NCBI RefSeq assembly: GCF_937128705.1
Contig: NZ_CAKZMP010000307.1
Span: 1-35,176, forward strand
Length of the DNA: 35,176 nucleotides
Direction of reading: 5' to 3'
Origin: an uncultured Kiloniella sp.
Lineage (GTDB): Bacteria; Pseudomonadota; Alphaproteobacteria; Kiloniellales; Kiloniellaceae
Position numbers and translations under genes: made by a program. Under the pieces are notes generated by a model. The model had not been told where the DNA came from. It saw nothing but the letters and a program-made list of their open reading frames with translations, and did no database searches. Of this stretch, positions 1 through 8,571 are shown one piece after another (within the stretch, counting starts at the first letter, position 1; each line of letters starts with the position of its first letter).

Positions 1-184
1 CCATCGTTTTGGGATCCCACTTTACGACTTTTTTGGGCTTTTCTGGTGTCGCCAGAATAGAGTCATTATTCTGGCCGACCTGGTTGGCAAATTCTTCAAA
101 ACGCCGACGCATTTCTTTCTTCTCTTCAGAATTCATGTCCTGAACAGACTTGTCAGATAAATCTTTCTGGCGAATATCACTCAT
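1..184 (-). CDS. Unrecognised protein, N-terminal part only (runs off the left edge)
   Basis: The reverse strand opens with ATG at 184 and stays open to the window edge, giving 61 residues that begin MSDIRQKDLSDKSVQDMNSE. The visible part is hydrophilic and highly charged (EEKKEMRRRFEEF), probably helical, followed by a Pro/Lys-rich stretch (TPEKPKKVVKWDP). No signal peptide or membrane segment is seen. It is divergent from the alpha/beta hydrolase gene, with about 63 bases between the two starts. I do not recognise the family, and the rest of the protein lies outside the window. It is absent from the ORF track because no stop is included. Coding is supported by the open frame and the sensible composition, not by homology. 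Confidence 0.55.
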   Translation of the reverse strand, partial: MSDIRQKDLSDKSVQDMNSEEKKEMRRRFEEFANQVGQNNDSILATPEKPKKVVKWDPKTM

Positions 185-247
185 GCTCTATACCGTAGAT
201 CTGTGCATCAAAAGTCATAACCTGTTCTAAATATACATGAAAGCATC

Positions 248-886
248 ATGACAAGCATCCATTTTTTACAGAACGGCCCAGAAGCAGCTCTCGATACGAA
301 TAAGGTAACTATCCTTTTTACCCACGGATCGGGCGCCCCTATGGATACCGATTTTATGAATTACTTCGCTGAAAAGTTAGGGAATCAAGGCCACAATATT
401 ATCCGGTTTGAATTTCCCTTTATGGCGGAACGCCGAACAACCGGGAAAAAGCGCCCACCAGATCGAGCCCCTAAACTATTGGAATTCTGGCAAGAAGTGA
501 TAGATCAGTACCCTCAGCGCCCTCTTTATATAATGGGGAAATCCCTTGGCGGGCGCATGGCCAGTATGATTGCGGATGAAATGAATGTTACTGGTACTAT
601 CTGTCTCGGCTATCCCTTTCACCCCCCTAACAAACCAGAAAACACCAGAACCGCACATCTTGAAAATGCCAAAACACCCTGTCTAATCATACAGGGCACA
701 CGTGATCCGTTTGGAAGACCAGACGAGGTTGAGCATTATAGTTTATCAGATAAAATAAGAGTCTACTGGTCAGAAAACGGGAATCATAACTTAAGCCCAC
801 GGAAAAGATCAGGCCGAACAGAAGAACAAAACTGGTTAGAGGCTATTGCAGCTATAAACGCATTTATCAACGAGACAAATTCATGA
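248..886 (+). CDS. Alpha/beta hydrolase, TEX30/KANL3-like family
   Basis: This 212-residue protein is a compact alpha/beta hydrolase. The oxyanion-side motif FTHGSGAPMD is near residues 24-33, the nucleophile elbow GKSLGG places the serine at 99, the acid is probably D153 in GTRDPFG, and the histidine is H180 in GNHNL. This arrangement is typical of the small dienelactone-hydrolase-like or TEX30/KANL3 group. The natural substrate is unknown. There is no signal peptide, so it should be cytoplasmic. Its stop overlaps the start of the TfoX-like gene by four bases (ATGA), so the two are probably translationally coupled. The ribosome binding site before ATG 248 is weak, but the N-terminus fits the fold. 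Confidence 0.85.
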   Translation: MTSIHFLQNGPEAALDTNKVTILFTHGSGAPMDTDFMNYFAEKLGNQGHNIIRFEFPFMAERRTTGKKRPPDRAPKLLEFWQEVIDQYPQRPLYIMGKSLGGRMASMIADEMNVTGTICLGYPFHPPNKPENTRTAHLENAKTPCLIIQGTRDPFGRPDEVEHYSLSDKIRVYWSENGNHNLSPRKRSGRTEEQNWLEAIAAINAFINETNS

Positions 887-1245
887 GCAAGACTTTACCT
901 AGCTGCGTAGAAGAAACGATAAATCTCTGCCTTCCATTGGGTGAAATCAGGGTTAAACCAATGTTTGGCGGACATGGTCTTTATTTTGAAGACATCATGT
1001 TTGCTCTAGAGGCCTTTGGCAGCATCTATTTGAAAGCGGATAAAAAAAGTGAAGTCCTTTTTATTGAAGCTGGGAGTGAACCTTTCACGTATGAAGGCAA
1101 AAACAAACCAATAAAAATGTCATACTGGCTTGTCCCGGAAACAGCACAAGAAGATCCAGAAGAATTCATTCATTGGGCCGAACTGGCGATTACTGCATCA
1201 AAACGCGCCCATGCGAAAAAGCAGCCTAAAGCAAAAAAAAGATAA
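883..1245 (+). CDS. TfoX N-terminal domain protein
   Basis: This 120-residue protein matches the TfoX/Sxy N-terminal domain: VKPMFGGHGLYFEDIMFAL near residues 24-42, then YLKAD, a PFTYEG segment, a YWLVPE segment, and a WAELAITASKRA helix. The TfoX C-terminal domain is absent; single-domain versions are common in alphaproteobacteria. In Gammaproteobacteria, TfoX/Sxy proteins help switch on competence genes with CRP, but the role of the single-domain form is not established. The last 15 residues are Lys/Ala-rich (KKQPKAKKR) and could bind nucleic acid; that is inference. The gene begins inside the stop of the hydrolase gene, so they form a two-gene unit. Confidence 0.85.
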   Translation: MSKTLPSCVEETINLCLPLGEIRVKPMFGGHGLYFEDIMFALEAFGSIYLKADKKSEVLFIEAGSEPFTYEGKNKPIKMSYWLVPETAQEDPEEFIHWAELAITASKRAHAKKQPKAKKR

Positions 1246-1373
1246 ACTCTGGCTGAGACGACTCTGTTCTAAAAACAATCAAGTAAACTTGAAAAATAGA
1301 AGCAACTCGGGATAACAAAAATAACAGAAATAAAGGAATAACCGCCATCGAGAATAATTAGTTCAGTTAGCCT

Positions 1374-1402
1374 GTTTTTCCGTGACGCAATCTGTGTATA
1401 CT
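1374..1402 (+). promoter_or_regulatory. Possible fumC promoter
   Basis: A TATACT hexamer at 1397-1402 is a good -10 match and lies about 94 bases before the fumC start. The -35 region, about 17 bases upstream, is only T-rich (GTTTTT) and is a poor match. The rest of the 250-base gap 1246-1495 shows no gene or strong hairpin. This is a pattern-based guess. Confidence 0.3.
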
Positions 1403-1495
1403 GCGGCGCAACATTACAACTGAACAGATAACAGACAAACCTGCTACTGCTCAATTATCAAATCAGCTGCCAGAGAAAGTTAGGGAGCCACCAGC

Positions 1496-2902
1496 ATGTC
1501 CGATCAAGGCAACATTCGTATTGAAACAGATTCCATGGGCGAAATAGACGTCGCAGCAGACCGTTATTGGGGTGCTCAGACTCAACGCTCGCTTCAGAAC
1601 TTCAAGATTGGTGGCGAAAAAATGCCACCTGCGCTGATTAAGGCCCTCGGCACACAAAAACTTGCTGCTGCACGCACGAACATTGAATTAGGTGTGTTGG
1701 ATAAAAAGCTCGGCGAGACGATCTGCCAAGCCGCACAAGAAGTTATCGACGGAAAGCTGACGGATCACTTCCCGCTGGTTGTCTGGCAAACAGGCTCTGG
1801 TACGCAGAGCAATATGAATACCAATGAAGTCATTGCTGGTCGCGCAAATGAAATCCTGACTGGTGAGCGTGGCGGGAAATCCCCTGTGCACCCAAATGAT
1901 CACTGCAACATGGGGCAGTCATCAAATGATACTTTCCCATCGGCAATGTCCATCGCGGGCGTAAGACAGTTAAGTGAGGAAACTATCCCTGCACTGGAAC
2001 GGCTGCACGCTTCTCTTGATGCCAAAGCAAAAGCTTATGAAAAAATCATCAAAATCGGCCGCACACACCTAATGGATGCAACGCCCCTGACCCTGGGGCA
2101 GGAATTTTCCGGCTATGCCAAGCAGATCGAATATGGCATTGCCCGGATCAAGAATACACTTCCACGCTTAGCCGAACTTGCGCAAGGCGGTACAGCTGTT
2201 GGTACTGGTTTGAACTCTGTCGAAGGTTTTGCTGAAAAATTTGCGGCTCAGGTTTCAGACATTACAAAGCTACCATTCACAACGGCACCAAATAAGTTTG
2301 AGGCACTTGCAGCACATGACGCCATTATTGAGGCATCAGGTGCGTTAAACGTTCTTTCAGCTTCCTTGATGAAGATTGCCAATGACATCCGCATGCTTGG
2401 CTCTGGCCCGCGTTGTGGACTGGGCGAGTTGCTGTTGCCTGCAAATGAGCCTGGTTCATCCATTATGCCAGGTAAGGTAAATCCTACCCAGGCCGAAGCG
2501 ATGACAATGGTTTGTGCACAGGTTATGGGGAACCACACAACAATTACTGTAGCCGGATCAAACGGACACTTTGAACTCAACGTTTTCAAACCCGTGATGA
2601 TTTACAACTTGCTGCAATCTGCCAAGCTGATTGGGGATGCCTGTGACTCATTCCGCGAAAATTGTGTTGATGGTATCGAAGCAAACGAAGAGCGCATCAC
2701 AACCCTGATGCAACAATCCCTCATGCTGGTGACGGCCCTCAACCCGCATATTGGCTATGACAACGCTGCGAAGGTTGCAAAGAAGGCCTACGTCGAAAAC
2801 AGCACACTTAAAGAAGCAGCTGTAGCACTCGGCCTTTTGACAGCAGAAGAGTTTGATGAAAAGGTCCGCCCTGAAAACATGGTCGGTCCCCGTAAAGCCT
2901 AG
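1496..2902 (+). CDS. fumC: Class II fumarate hydratase
   Basis: FumC interconverts fumarate and L-malate in the TCA cycle, as an iron-free, oxygen-stable cytoplasmic homotetramer. The 468-residue length is normal for the family. Visible motifs are [14 protein letters not shown] (99-111), [18 protein letters not shown] (132-149), [16 protein letters not shown] with the proton-shuttling His at 191, and the signature [11 protein letters not shown] (320-330) on the mobile loop with the catalytic Ser at 321. ATG 1496 is preceded by AGGGAG at good spacing. It stands alone, with a terminator-like hairpin just after the stop. I see no Class I fumarase in the window. Confidence 0.97.
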   Translation: MSDQGNIRIETDSMGEIDVAADRYWGAQTQRSLQNFKIGGEKMPPALIKALGTQKLAAARTNIELGVLDKKLGETICQAAQEVIDGKLTDHFPLVVWQTGSGTQSNMNTNEVIAGRANEILTGERGGKSPVHPNDHCNMGQSSNDTFPSAMSIAGVRQLSEETIPALERLHASLDAKAKAYEKIIKIGRTHLMDATPLTLGQEFSGYAKQIEYGIARIKNTLPRLAELAQGGTAVGTGLNSVEGFAEKFAAQVSDITKLPFTTAPNKFEALAAHDAIIEASGALNVLSASLMKIANDIRMLGSGPRCGLGELLLPANEPGSSIMPGKVNPTQAEAMTMVCAQVMGNHTTITVAGSNGHFELNVFKPVMIYNLLQSAKLIGDACDSFRENCVDGIEANEERITTLMQQSLMLVTALNPHIGYDNAAKVAKKAYVENSTLKEAAVALGLLTAEEFDEKVRPENMVGPRKA

Positions 2903-2911
2903 GTTGATCTA

Positions 2912-2955
2912 AAGGCGGGTGATAAATCCATATTGCCCGCCTTATCTTCTTTGTT
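2912..2955 (+). terminator. Probable fumC terminator
   Basis: An 8-bp perfect stem, AAGGCGGG (2912-2919) with CCCGCCTT (2936-2943), lies ten bases after the fumC stop and is followed by a T-rich but interrupted tract (ATCTTCTTTGTT). Because the stem covers the TTG at 2933, it also argues that the next gene starts further downstream. Confidence 0.5.
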
Positions 2956-2971
2956 ATTACGCGAGAACAAC

Positions 2972-3247
2972 ATGGTTCTGGACTTCAAATCGGAAGAAAT
3001 CAAAAAACGTTCCGTAACCATATCCGGGCACAGAACCAGCTTTAGCTTGGAAGAAGGCTTTTGGCAGGAAATAAAGCTCCTTGCGAAAAGCGAAGGCTTA
3101 TCTCTCAACCAGTTTGTTGAAAAAGTCGATGAAGCAAGAACAAGCAATCTTTCAAGCGCGCTTCGAATTCTTGTTTTCAATCACCTCAAAAACCGGCTTG
3201 AAGACATTAATAAAGATACTGCTTCTGAACCTATCTCAGAAAAATAG
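2972..3247 (+). CDS. Ribbon-helix-helix domain protein (RHH_4 type)
   Basis: This is a 91-residue protein if translation starts at ATG 2972. The ORF-track start is a TTG at 2933 that lies inside the fumC terminator hairpin. The sequence KKRSVTISGHRTSFSLEEGFWQEI followed by AKSEGLSLNQFVEKVDEAR and NLSSALRILVFNHL is typical of the alphaproteobacterial ribbon-helix-helix family (PF13467). In this fold the first strand of a dimer binds the DNA major groove and two helices dimerise. It is therefore a likely small DNA-binding protein, but its target is unknown. The C-terminal tail is polar. It follows fumC in the same direction but is probably a separate transcript. Confidence 0.8.
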   Translation: MVLDFKSEEIKKRSVTISGHRTSFSLEEGFWQEIKLLAKSEGLSLNQFVEKVDEARTSNLSSALRILVFNHLKNRLEDINKDTASEPISEK

Positions 3248-3282
3248 AGCGCCTTTCCAACGGAAAAACACTCTATTTTTTT
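3241..3282. terminator. Bidirectional terminator between convergent genes
   Basis: AAAATAGAG (3241-3249) pairs with CTCTATTTT (3271-3279), and an inner TTTCC/GGAAA stem extends the hairpin. On the plus strand it is followed by a T run; the minus-strand side also ends in Ts. It overlaps the stop of the RHH gene and can serve both that gene and the AsmA-family gene. Confidence 0.75.
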
Positions 3283-3331
3283 ATGTTCGATTACCTTACC
3301 CAGTAATCACTTCAAACGAAAAGGCTAAGGC

Positions 3332-6300
3332 TTAGCCACCAAGTTCCTTAAAAAGTCCCTTCAGAAGTTCTTTGGCTTTCTTTTTCTTGGACTTCTTGTC
3401 CTCAACAACTGGCTCATTCTTTTGCTCAACAGGTTCCCCCGTTACTTCTGGTTGCGGTTCGGAAACGTCTTCACTTGGAACTTCGCCACCCAAGAGCTGA
3501 TTGATTGTATTAGACTTGTTTGATTGCAGGAACTGCCCTTTGACCCTTGGGTTCGGCTTATCCAAATCACCCTTCAGATGAACGGTTAGATAAGGTTTGG
3601 TCGGGTCTTCACCCTCACGAAACAGGTCACTTTGACTTTCAATCAACCATGCTGGTAAATCCACTGTGGCTGCCGTAAAAACCGATGTTCGATTGCCATC
3701 AACTCGAAGGTCTTTGGTAACAAGAACACCATTATGAATCGTATACGTCCCCTTCAACTGAGCGGGATGTCCTGCGAACGATTGCAACAATGTTGTCGTT
3801 GCATCTCCAACGCCTTGAATCCCCTTTAGTTTGGAACCAAGGACGCCAAGCAGCGCTCCGCCAACAACTTCTTTGGTTTTAACTTTTGCGGTTAAAACAC
3901 CATTAATCTGACCGTTACCATTTAATGCCTGAACAAGATCAGCTTCGGACCTGCCTTTTGTCGTAATCTTACCTTCAACGGAAACAGGGCCTGAAACTCT
4001 TTTGAAATCAGCCATATCCCGAAGCAACGAACCACTATCAATATTGTCACCCTTGATATCCATATCCACAAGAATCTGATCCCGGCCATCAACAGTGCCT
4101 GTTGCTGTAATTCCACCACCATAGGCAACGCCTGCAAACTGGGAAAGTGTCAAAACACCATCCAGCAACGTCGCTTTTGCCTGCACATCTGAGATACTTA
4201 AAGCATCCTTCTGAACGGCATCAGATATAAGCGAGATCTCGGCATCCAAAGAAGACAATCCGGACAGATCCATTCTTTCCTGTGACCAGCGCCGGTTCAA
4301 TCCAGCAGAAACCGAGCTACCACCACCGCTTGCGCCACCTGATGCTCCGCCCTGCCCTGGTTGAGGCAAAAGGCTATTCAGATTCAGCTGACCTGTCATT
4401 AGGTTAGCTGTCACCTTCGGTTTCGCACCTTTTAAGTTTGCGACGACACTCCCTTGGATACGTGTATTGGCAATGGTTCCATCAAGCTCTGACAGTTCGA
4501 CTTCCCCCGGTCCCGCCTTGACGACAGATTTAACAGAAACCCGTCCCCATTGTGGATTTGTCGAAGCTTCAGGATTAAGTCTTTTCACAAGCTGTGCAGC
4601 ATCGGGGTGATCAATAACCACTAAACCTTGATACAACGAGTTGGTCCCGGGCTGAATCACACCTTTGGCCTGATAGGACCCACCTATTGCTGCCCCAAGC
4701 AGGTCAAGCGATAGATTGTCTTTAGTCCCTTGAACATTACCACTAATCTCTAAAGAGCCCAGCTGGGGCATTCCCTTAATTTTATCTTGTCCGGCAAGCG
4801 TCAAAAGCTTTGGAAGGTCAGCAACCTTGGCGATTATTGTCGTATCGAAAGAAGGCGTTTCCGTCTCAATCTGTTTGATCGCACCTGACAAAGCGAGAGA
4901 AGACCCCTCAATATCATCCAAAGACGCATTTCTTATTTGAAGATTACCTTGTTGCAAAGTGGCATCTAGCTTCACCCCACGAAGCGGAATACCTTGGTAC
5001 ACGGCTTCCCCAAGAGTAATATCCAGGTTAGCATCCAACCGCCCTAACAACGATTCCGATTTATTTCTGTTAGCTGATGCTTTCTGAGTTGATGAATTGC
5101 TATTATCAGCCAAAGAAGAATCGTTAGACACCTCAGCATTCTCGTTTGTTTTATAGGATGAAGCCTTTTTTTCACCTATCTTGTAGGCATCCAGATCTAT
5201 TCGATCGATAACAACACGTGCCCCAACACCCAAACGATCACGAAGCGCAATTGTAGCCGCCCCATCCAGATGAGTAACATCCAACGTAATGGAAACCGGG
5301 TTTAGAACGATCTGTTCGGGCATCAAGCTAAAGCGCAGCTTACCATCCAACCGTCGTAGCCTGTCATTGGGGACATCAGGAACATCTAATTCAAGCCATG
5401 TCAAAAGTCCGCGCAGATCCTCTGTCCGCGCGTTCAATTGCCCATTAACTGTTTGATTTTGATAATTGGCAGCAAGAGCTATTTGGCTTCCACTTGGAAG
5501 TTGAGCGCTTAAATTCTGAATCTCGAACACACCATTCCCGAGGCTGGACTGCAAAACCAAACCACGCACAATTCTTTGATTGTAAATAATATCATCAATA
5601 CTGATTTGCGCCTGAAGAGAAATTTCAGGGGAAAACGTTGGCCACGAAGATTTAGAAAGCTGTTTCGTACCTTGGTCAACTTCTGACGTTGAATGTCCTG
5701 TTACCGCATTGTTCTCATCGGAAGTACTTTTTGTGGCCGAGCTCTTGTTCTTTTGGATCGCATCTTGAACAGTGAGAATATCATCCAGGTTCACTCTTGG
5801 GCTTGCCAGATTCATCGAGATATCGACACCGCCTTTCAGACCAGCACTAACCGTGCCAGTCACTTTTTGCGCCCCAACCCGAACGATAAGATCATTCACA
5901 GAAAGCTTGTTAAGATCACCCTCCAGCTCAGCAGATATTTCAAAATGACTGTCCGCACTTGTTTTGACATCAACCTTAAACAACTCTGAAATCAACGACC
6001 CGAGATCACTTCCATCCCCGTCGAATTTTCCGCGATAGGAAGTACTGTTGACATGACGAGAAACCAGACCATTAAACTTTAGCTTTGCTTCGGAATCAGG
6101 TAGGCGGATACCTGCATTAATTGCGGTTGCTCCTTCGTCGGCAAACTGGCCCAAATCCAGTTCAATCTCTGTACGCTGCCCTCTCAACAACAAATCACCA
6201 CCCAGAGTAAAAGGACCTGTGAGACTTTTTGCAGCTACCTCAACATTAATCCCTTCAAAAGTCTCCTGAACATTGCCATCTCTATAATGGACGGTACCGT

Positions 6301-6817
6301 CAATAATTCGAAAATGATCAAGCACAACACCGGAAAAGAAGGTGCTATCAGCTTCGTCTTCATCACTATCTAAAGCGTTATTTGGGTTTAGTGCAAGCCC
6401 GCCATCTGCTTTCTCTTGAGTAATATCCACAGGCGAGAAAACCCAGTTTCCCGAACCATCTGCAAACTTCTCAACATGTATGATAGGTTTTCTTAAAATA
6501 ACTTCATCAACCCGAAGTCGACCACTCAACAATGGGAAAACAGCAATTTTCACCCCCAATTCATCAAGGGAAATCATTGTGTTTTCGTTGGATCTTGGGT
6601 CGTTTTCCAATCGGACATTCGCCGCAGAAAAACTTGGCACAGGGAGTATTCTAAGGTGAAGATCCCCCTCAATATCCAAAGTTCGTCCCGTATGAGCATA
6701 AACTTGCTCTGTTATGTCGCCTTTATACTGGTTCCAGTTAATAAAACCTGGCCCAAATAGCACGCCACCAATGACGAGAAGTAATATTATGGATATTGAA
6801 ATCGTAAATTTGCGCAC
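3332..6817 (-). CDS. AsmA-family envelope protein
   Basis: This 1161-residue protein has one N-terminal membrane segment (about residues 4-22, SISIILLLVIGGVLFG) and a large periplasmic part. The start FGPGFINWNQYKGDITEQ and the following HTGRTLDIEGDLHLRILPVPSF are hallmarks of the AsmA N-terminus. The rest is beta-rich repeats with many LDG, LSGAI and TGTVDGRD turns, as in the AsmA/TamB/YhdP group, which is thought to carry phospholipid to the outer membrane and affect its integrity. Low-complexity linkers lie near residues 351-389 (Ser/Thr-rich), 550-592 (Ser/Asn-rich) and 815-836 (Gly/Ser-rich). The tail is Lys-rich (KKSKKKKAKELLKGLFKELGG). The start is GTG, with AAAGG just upstream; no in-frame ATG lies nearby. 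It is a single-gene unit. Confidence 0.9.
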   Translation of the reverse strand: MRKFTISISIILLLVIGGVLFGPGFINWNQYKGDITEQVYAHTGRTLDIEGDLHLRILPVPSFSAANVRLENDPRSNENTMISLDELGVKIAVFPLLSGRLRVDEVILRKPIIHVEKFADGSGNWVFSPVDITQEKADGGLALNPNNALDSDEDEADSTFFSGVVLDHFRIIDGTVHYRDGNVQETFEGINVEVAAKSLTGPFTLGGDLLLRGQRTEIELDLGQFADEGATAINAGIRLPDSEAKLKFNGLVSRHVNSTSYRGKFDGDGSDLGSLISELFKVDVKTSADSHFEISAELEGDLNKLSVNDLIVRVGAQKVTGTVSAGLKGGVDISMNLASPRVNLDDILTVQDAIQKNKSSATKSTSDENNAVTGHSTSEVDQGTKQLSKSSWPTFSPEISLQAQISIDDIIYNQRIVRGLVLQSSLGNGVFEIQNLSAQLPSGSQIALAANYQNQTVNGQLNARTEDLRGLLTWLELDVPDVPNDRLRRLDGKLRFSLMPEQIVLNPVSITLDVTHLDGAATIALRDRLGVGARVVIDRIDLDAYKIGEKKASSYKTNENAEVSNDSSLADNSNSSTQKASANRNKSESLLGRLDANLDITLGEAVYQGIPLRGVKLDATLQQGNLQIRNASLDDIEGSSLALSGAIKQIETETPSFDTTIIAKVADLPKLLTLAGQDKIKGMPQLGSLEISGNVQGTKDNLSLDLLGAAIGGSYQAKGVIQPGTNSLYQGLVVIDHPDAAQLVKRLNPEASTNPQWGRVSVKSVVKAGPGEVELSELDGTIANTRIQGSVVANLKGAKPKVTANLMTGQLNLNSLLPQPGQGGASGGASGGGSSVSAGLNRRWSQERMDLSGLSSLDAEISLISDAVQKDALSISDVQAKATLLDGVLTLSQFAGVAYGGGITATGTVDGRDQILVDMDIKGDNIDSGSLLRDMADFKRVSGPVSVEGKITTKGRSEADLVQALNGNGQINGVLTAKVKTKEVVGGALLGVLGSKLKGIQGVGDATTTLLQSFAGHPAQLKGTYTIHNGVLVTKDLRVDGNRTSVFTAATVDLPAWLIESQSDLFREGEDPTKPYLTVHLKGDLDKPNPRVKGQFLQSNKSNTINQLLGGEVPSEDVSEPQPEVTGEPVEQKNEPVVEDKKSKKKKAKELLKGLFKELGG

Positions 6818-7052
6818 GATCCAACCTTTTATGATGTTTTATGTTTATGGTTTTGTGTAAAAAATCACACTCTATAATTGTTAAGATCTAAACTACTCAT
6901 AAGCTTGTGTTTAATCAATCGTTTGCAAGAGATACCTTTATTTAAATTGCGTTATTTCAGATAAATCTGCGCATTCCCCGCAAAAATAAACCATCGCGTG
7001 CAATTCCGTGATAAACTCGGCTTTCAACACTTTTATAATCAGGTACGACATT

Positions 7053-7385
7053 TTGCTTAGAACATTCATTATTAGTTTTTTTATCCTCGTTTCCACCAAT
7101 GCTTTTGCAACCCAACAACTTACGAATAAAGAGCTTGCACAGCTATGTAATTCCGAGGACCGATGGTTTGGCGGTCTGTGTAACGGATATATTACAGGTA
7201 CGGTTGAGAGCCTGTTGGAAATGAGAGAACAAGGACTGATTGCAGAGGCATTTTGTTTTCCAGCGAACACACAACGCGGTCAATTCATTGACGTCATTAG
7301 GCTGTCTCTTACAAAAAAAATCGATACCCAGCCAGCATTTGAAAGCATCGTATTAACATTAAGGGAAAAATATCCGTGTGAATAA
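7053..7385 (+). CDS. Secreted Rap1a/Tai-like protein
   Basis: The ORF track begins at GTG 7008, but TTG 7053 gives a textbook signal peptide (MLRTFIISFFILVSTNAFA, cleavage after AFA) with an AGG nine bases upstream, so I prefer 110 residues. The mature part has LCNSEDRWFGGLCNGYITGTVES, then CFPANTQRGQFIDVIRLSLTKK and a final YPCE. These conserved Cys and Gly positions match the Rap1a/Tai domain family (PF18602), best known from Serratia type VI secretion immunity proteins but also widespread in proteobacteria with no toxin nearby. The four cysteines probably form disulfides in the periplasm. No effector gene is near, so immunity should not be assumed. The stop overlaps the MFS gene start by 8 bases, which implies coupled expression. 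Confidence 0.75.
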   Translation: MLRTFIISFFILVSTNAFATQQLTNKELAQLCNSEDRWFGGLCNGYITGTVESLLEMREQGLIAEAFCFPANTQRGQFIDVIRLSLTKKIDTQPAFESIVLTLREKYPCE

Positions 7386-8571
7386 AGCCACAAAGGAACA
7401 AGAACTAACTTCTAAACGCCCCCGCAACTTCAAAGATTTGATCGCAGTTATTTCTTGCGTATCTATTGCTGGGATCAGTATGGGGTTTACGCTTCCTTTG
7501 ATGACTATTTCACTTGATCGCGATGGGAATAGCGGATCATTTATTGGTCTTATAGGTTCCATGCTTGGAATCGCTATTGTACTTTTTTCCCCTTTTGTCC
7601 CTGCCTGTATTTCCTATCTCGGCATGAGAAAATTTGTCATCATTTGTATGCTTGGCGAAACACTCATGTTTGTTTGCCTGTTTCTCTTTCCAACACCAGT
7701 TGCCTGGGTTCTCATCCGCTTTGTTATGGGCATGGCTGTTGCCGGGATTTTCATTGGCAGTGAAAGCTGGATTAATCACCTGGCCATCTCATCTCACCGT
7801 GGACGCATACTCGCCCTTTTCAATATTTCCTTAGGCCTGGGCTTTGCTTCCGGCCCTTTACTTCTCGTTATCACGGGAACTGATAGCTGGCTTCCCTTTA
7901 TAAGCGGTGCCTGTATTTGTTTCCTCGCAACAATTCCTTTACTGCTGGCTCAAGATCCAGAGATGGATTTGAAAACCCCGAGCAGCTTTAATCAATTCTC
8001 ATTTATACTGATCGCCCCTGCATATTGTGCTGCGGTTGTTCTTGCTTCGGGAACAGAAACTCTAATGGGAACTTTTTTTCATTACTACGGTTCCAGAGTA
8101 GGATATGCACAGCCTGATATGCATGTCATGCTAACCTTGTTTTTTCTTGGTGGCCTTGTCTTCCAATACCCAATCGGCTGGCTTGCCGATCACATGAACA
8201 TTCCGCGCCTACTGCTTATTCTAGGAATGATTTGCATGTTATGCATCATCCTGACATTCCAATTTTCCCATATGATTTTCGTGTTTAAATTCCTTCTATT
8301 TTGTTGGGGGGGAATTTTAACATCTATCTACAACACGGTTCTTACGGCTGTTGGGCACGAATACAAGGGGGCTGATTTGATTGCGGCAAATGCATCATTC
8401 GGGTTTTTATGGGGGATAGGCGGATTGATGCCTCTTGTTGGCGGTCAAGCGACACAAATATATCAAGGAGAAGCTTTGATATACGTTTCACTGGCACTAA
8501 CGATGCTGTTTGTCATTTTGATGGTTGGTACTTTGATAAACCCGAAAGCAAAGAAGAAAAACTATAACTAG
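7378..8571 (+). CDS. MFS transporter (YcaD-like)
   Basis: This 397-residue inner-membrane protein has about 12 hydrophobic helices starting near residue 22, short polar tails (NPKAKKKNYN), and the MFS pattern in its first half: GLIGSMLGIAIVLFSPFVP, LGMRKFVII, then RFVMGMAVAGIFIGSESWIN and SSHRGRILALFN between helices. The GSESWIN and RGR elements resemble the YcaD/UMF group. A second-half motif is FQYPIGWLADHMNIPRLL. The substrate cannot be told from sequence. It starts with GTG 7378, eight bases inside the Rap1a/Tai-like gene, with AAGGGA upstream. Its stop overlaps the stop of the sigma-54 regulator gene on the other strand by 4 bases (CTAG), leaving no room for a terminator. Confidence 0.85.
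   Translation: MNKATKEQELTSKRPRNFKDLIAVISCVSIAGISMGFTLPLMTISLDRDGNSGSFIGLIGSMLGIAIVLFSPFVPACISYLGMRKFVIICMLGETLMFVCLFLFPTPVAWVLIRFVMGMAVAGIFIGSESWINHLAISSHRGRILALFNISLGLGFASGPLLLVITGTDSWLPFISGACICFLATIPLLLAQDPEMDLKTPSSFNQFSFILIAPAYCAAVVLASGTETLMGTFFHYYGSRVGYAQPDMHVMLTLFFLGGLVFQYPIGWLADHMNIPRLLLILGMICMLCIILTFQFSHMIFVFKFLLFCWGGILTSIYNTVLTAVGHEYKGADLIAANASFGFLWGIGGLMPLVGGQATQIYQGEALIYVSLALTMLFVILMVGTLINPKAKKKNYN

Noticed and set aside
7053-7385. Type VI secretion immunity gene
   Set aside because: The domain resembles Rap1a/Tai, but there is no toxin or secretion gene nearby, and the family is broad.
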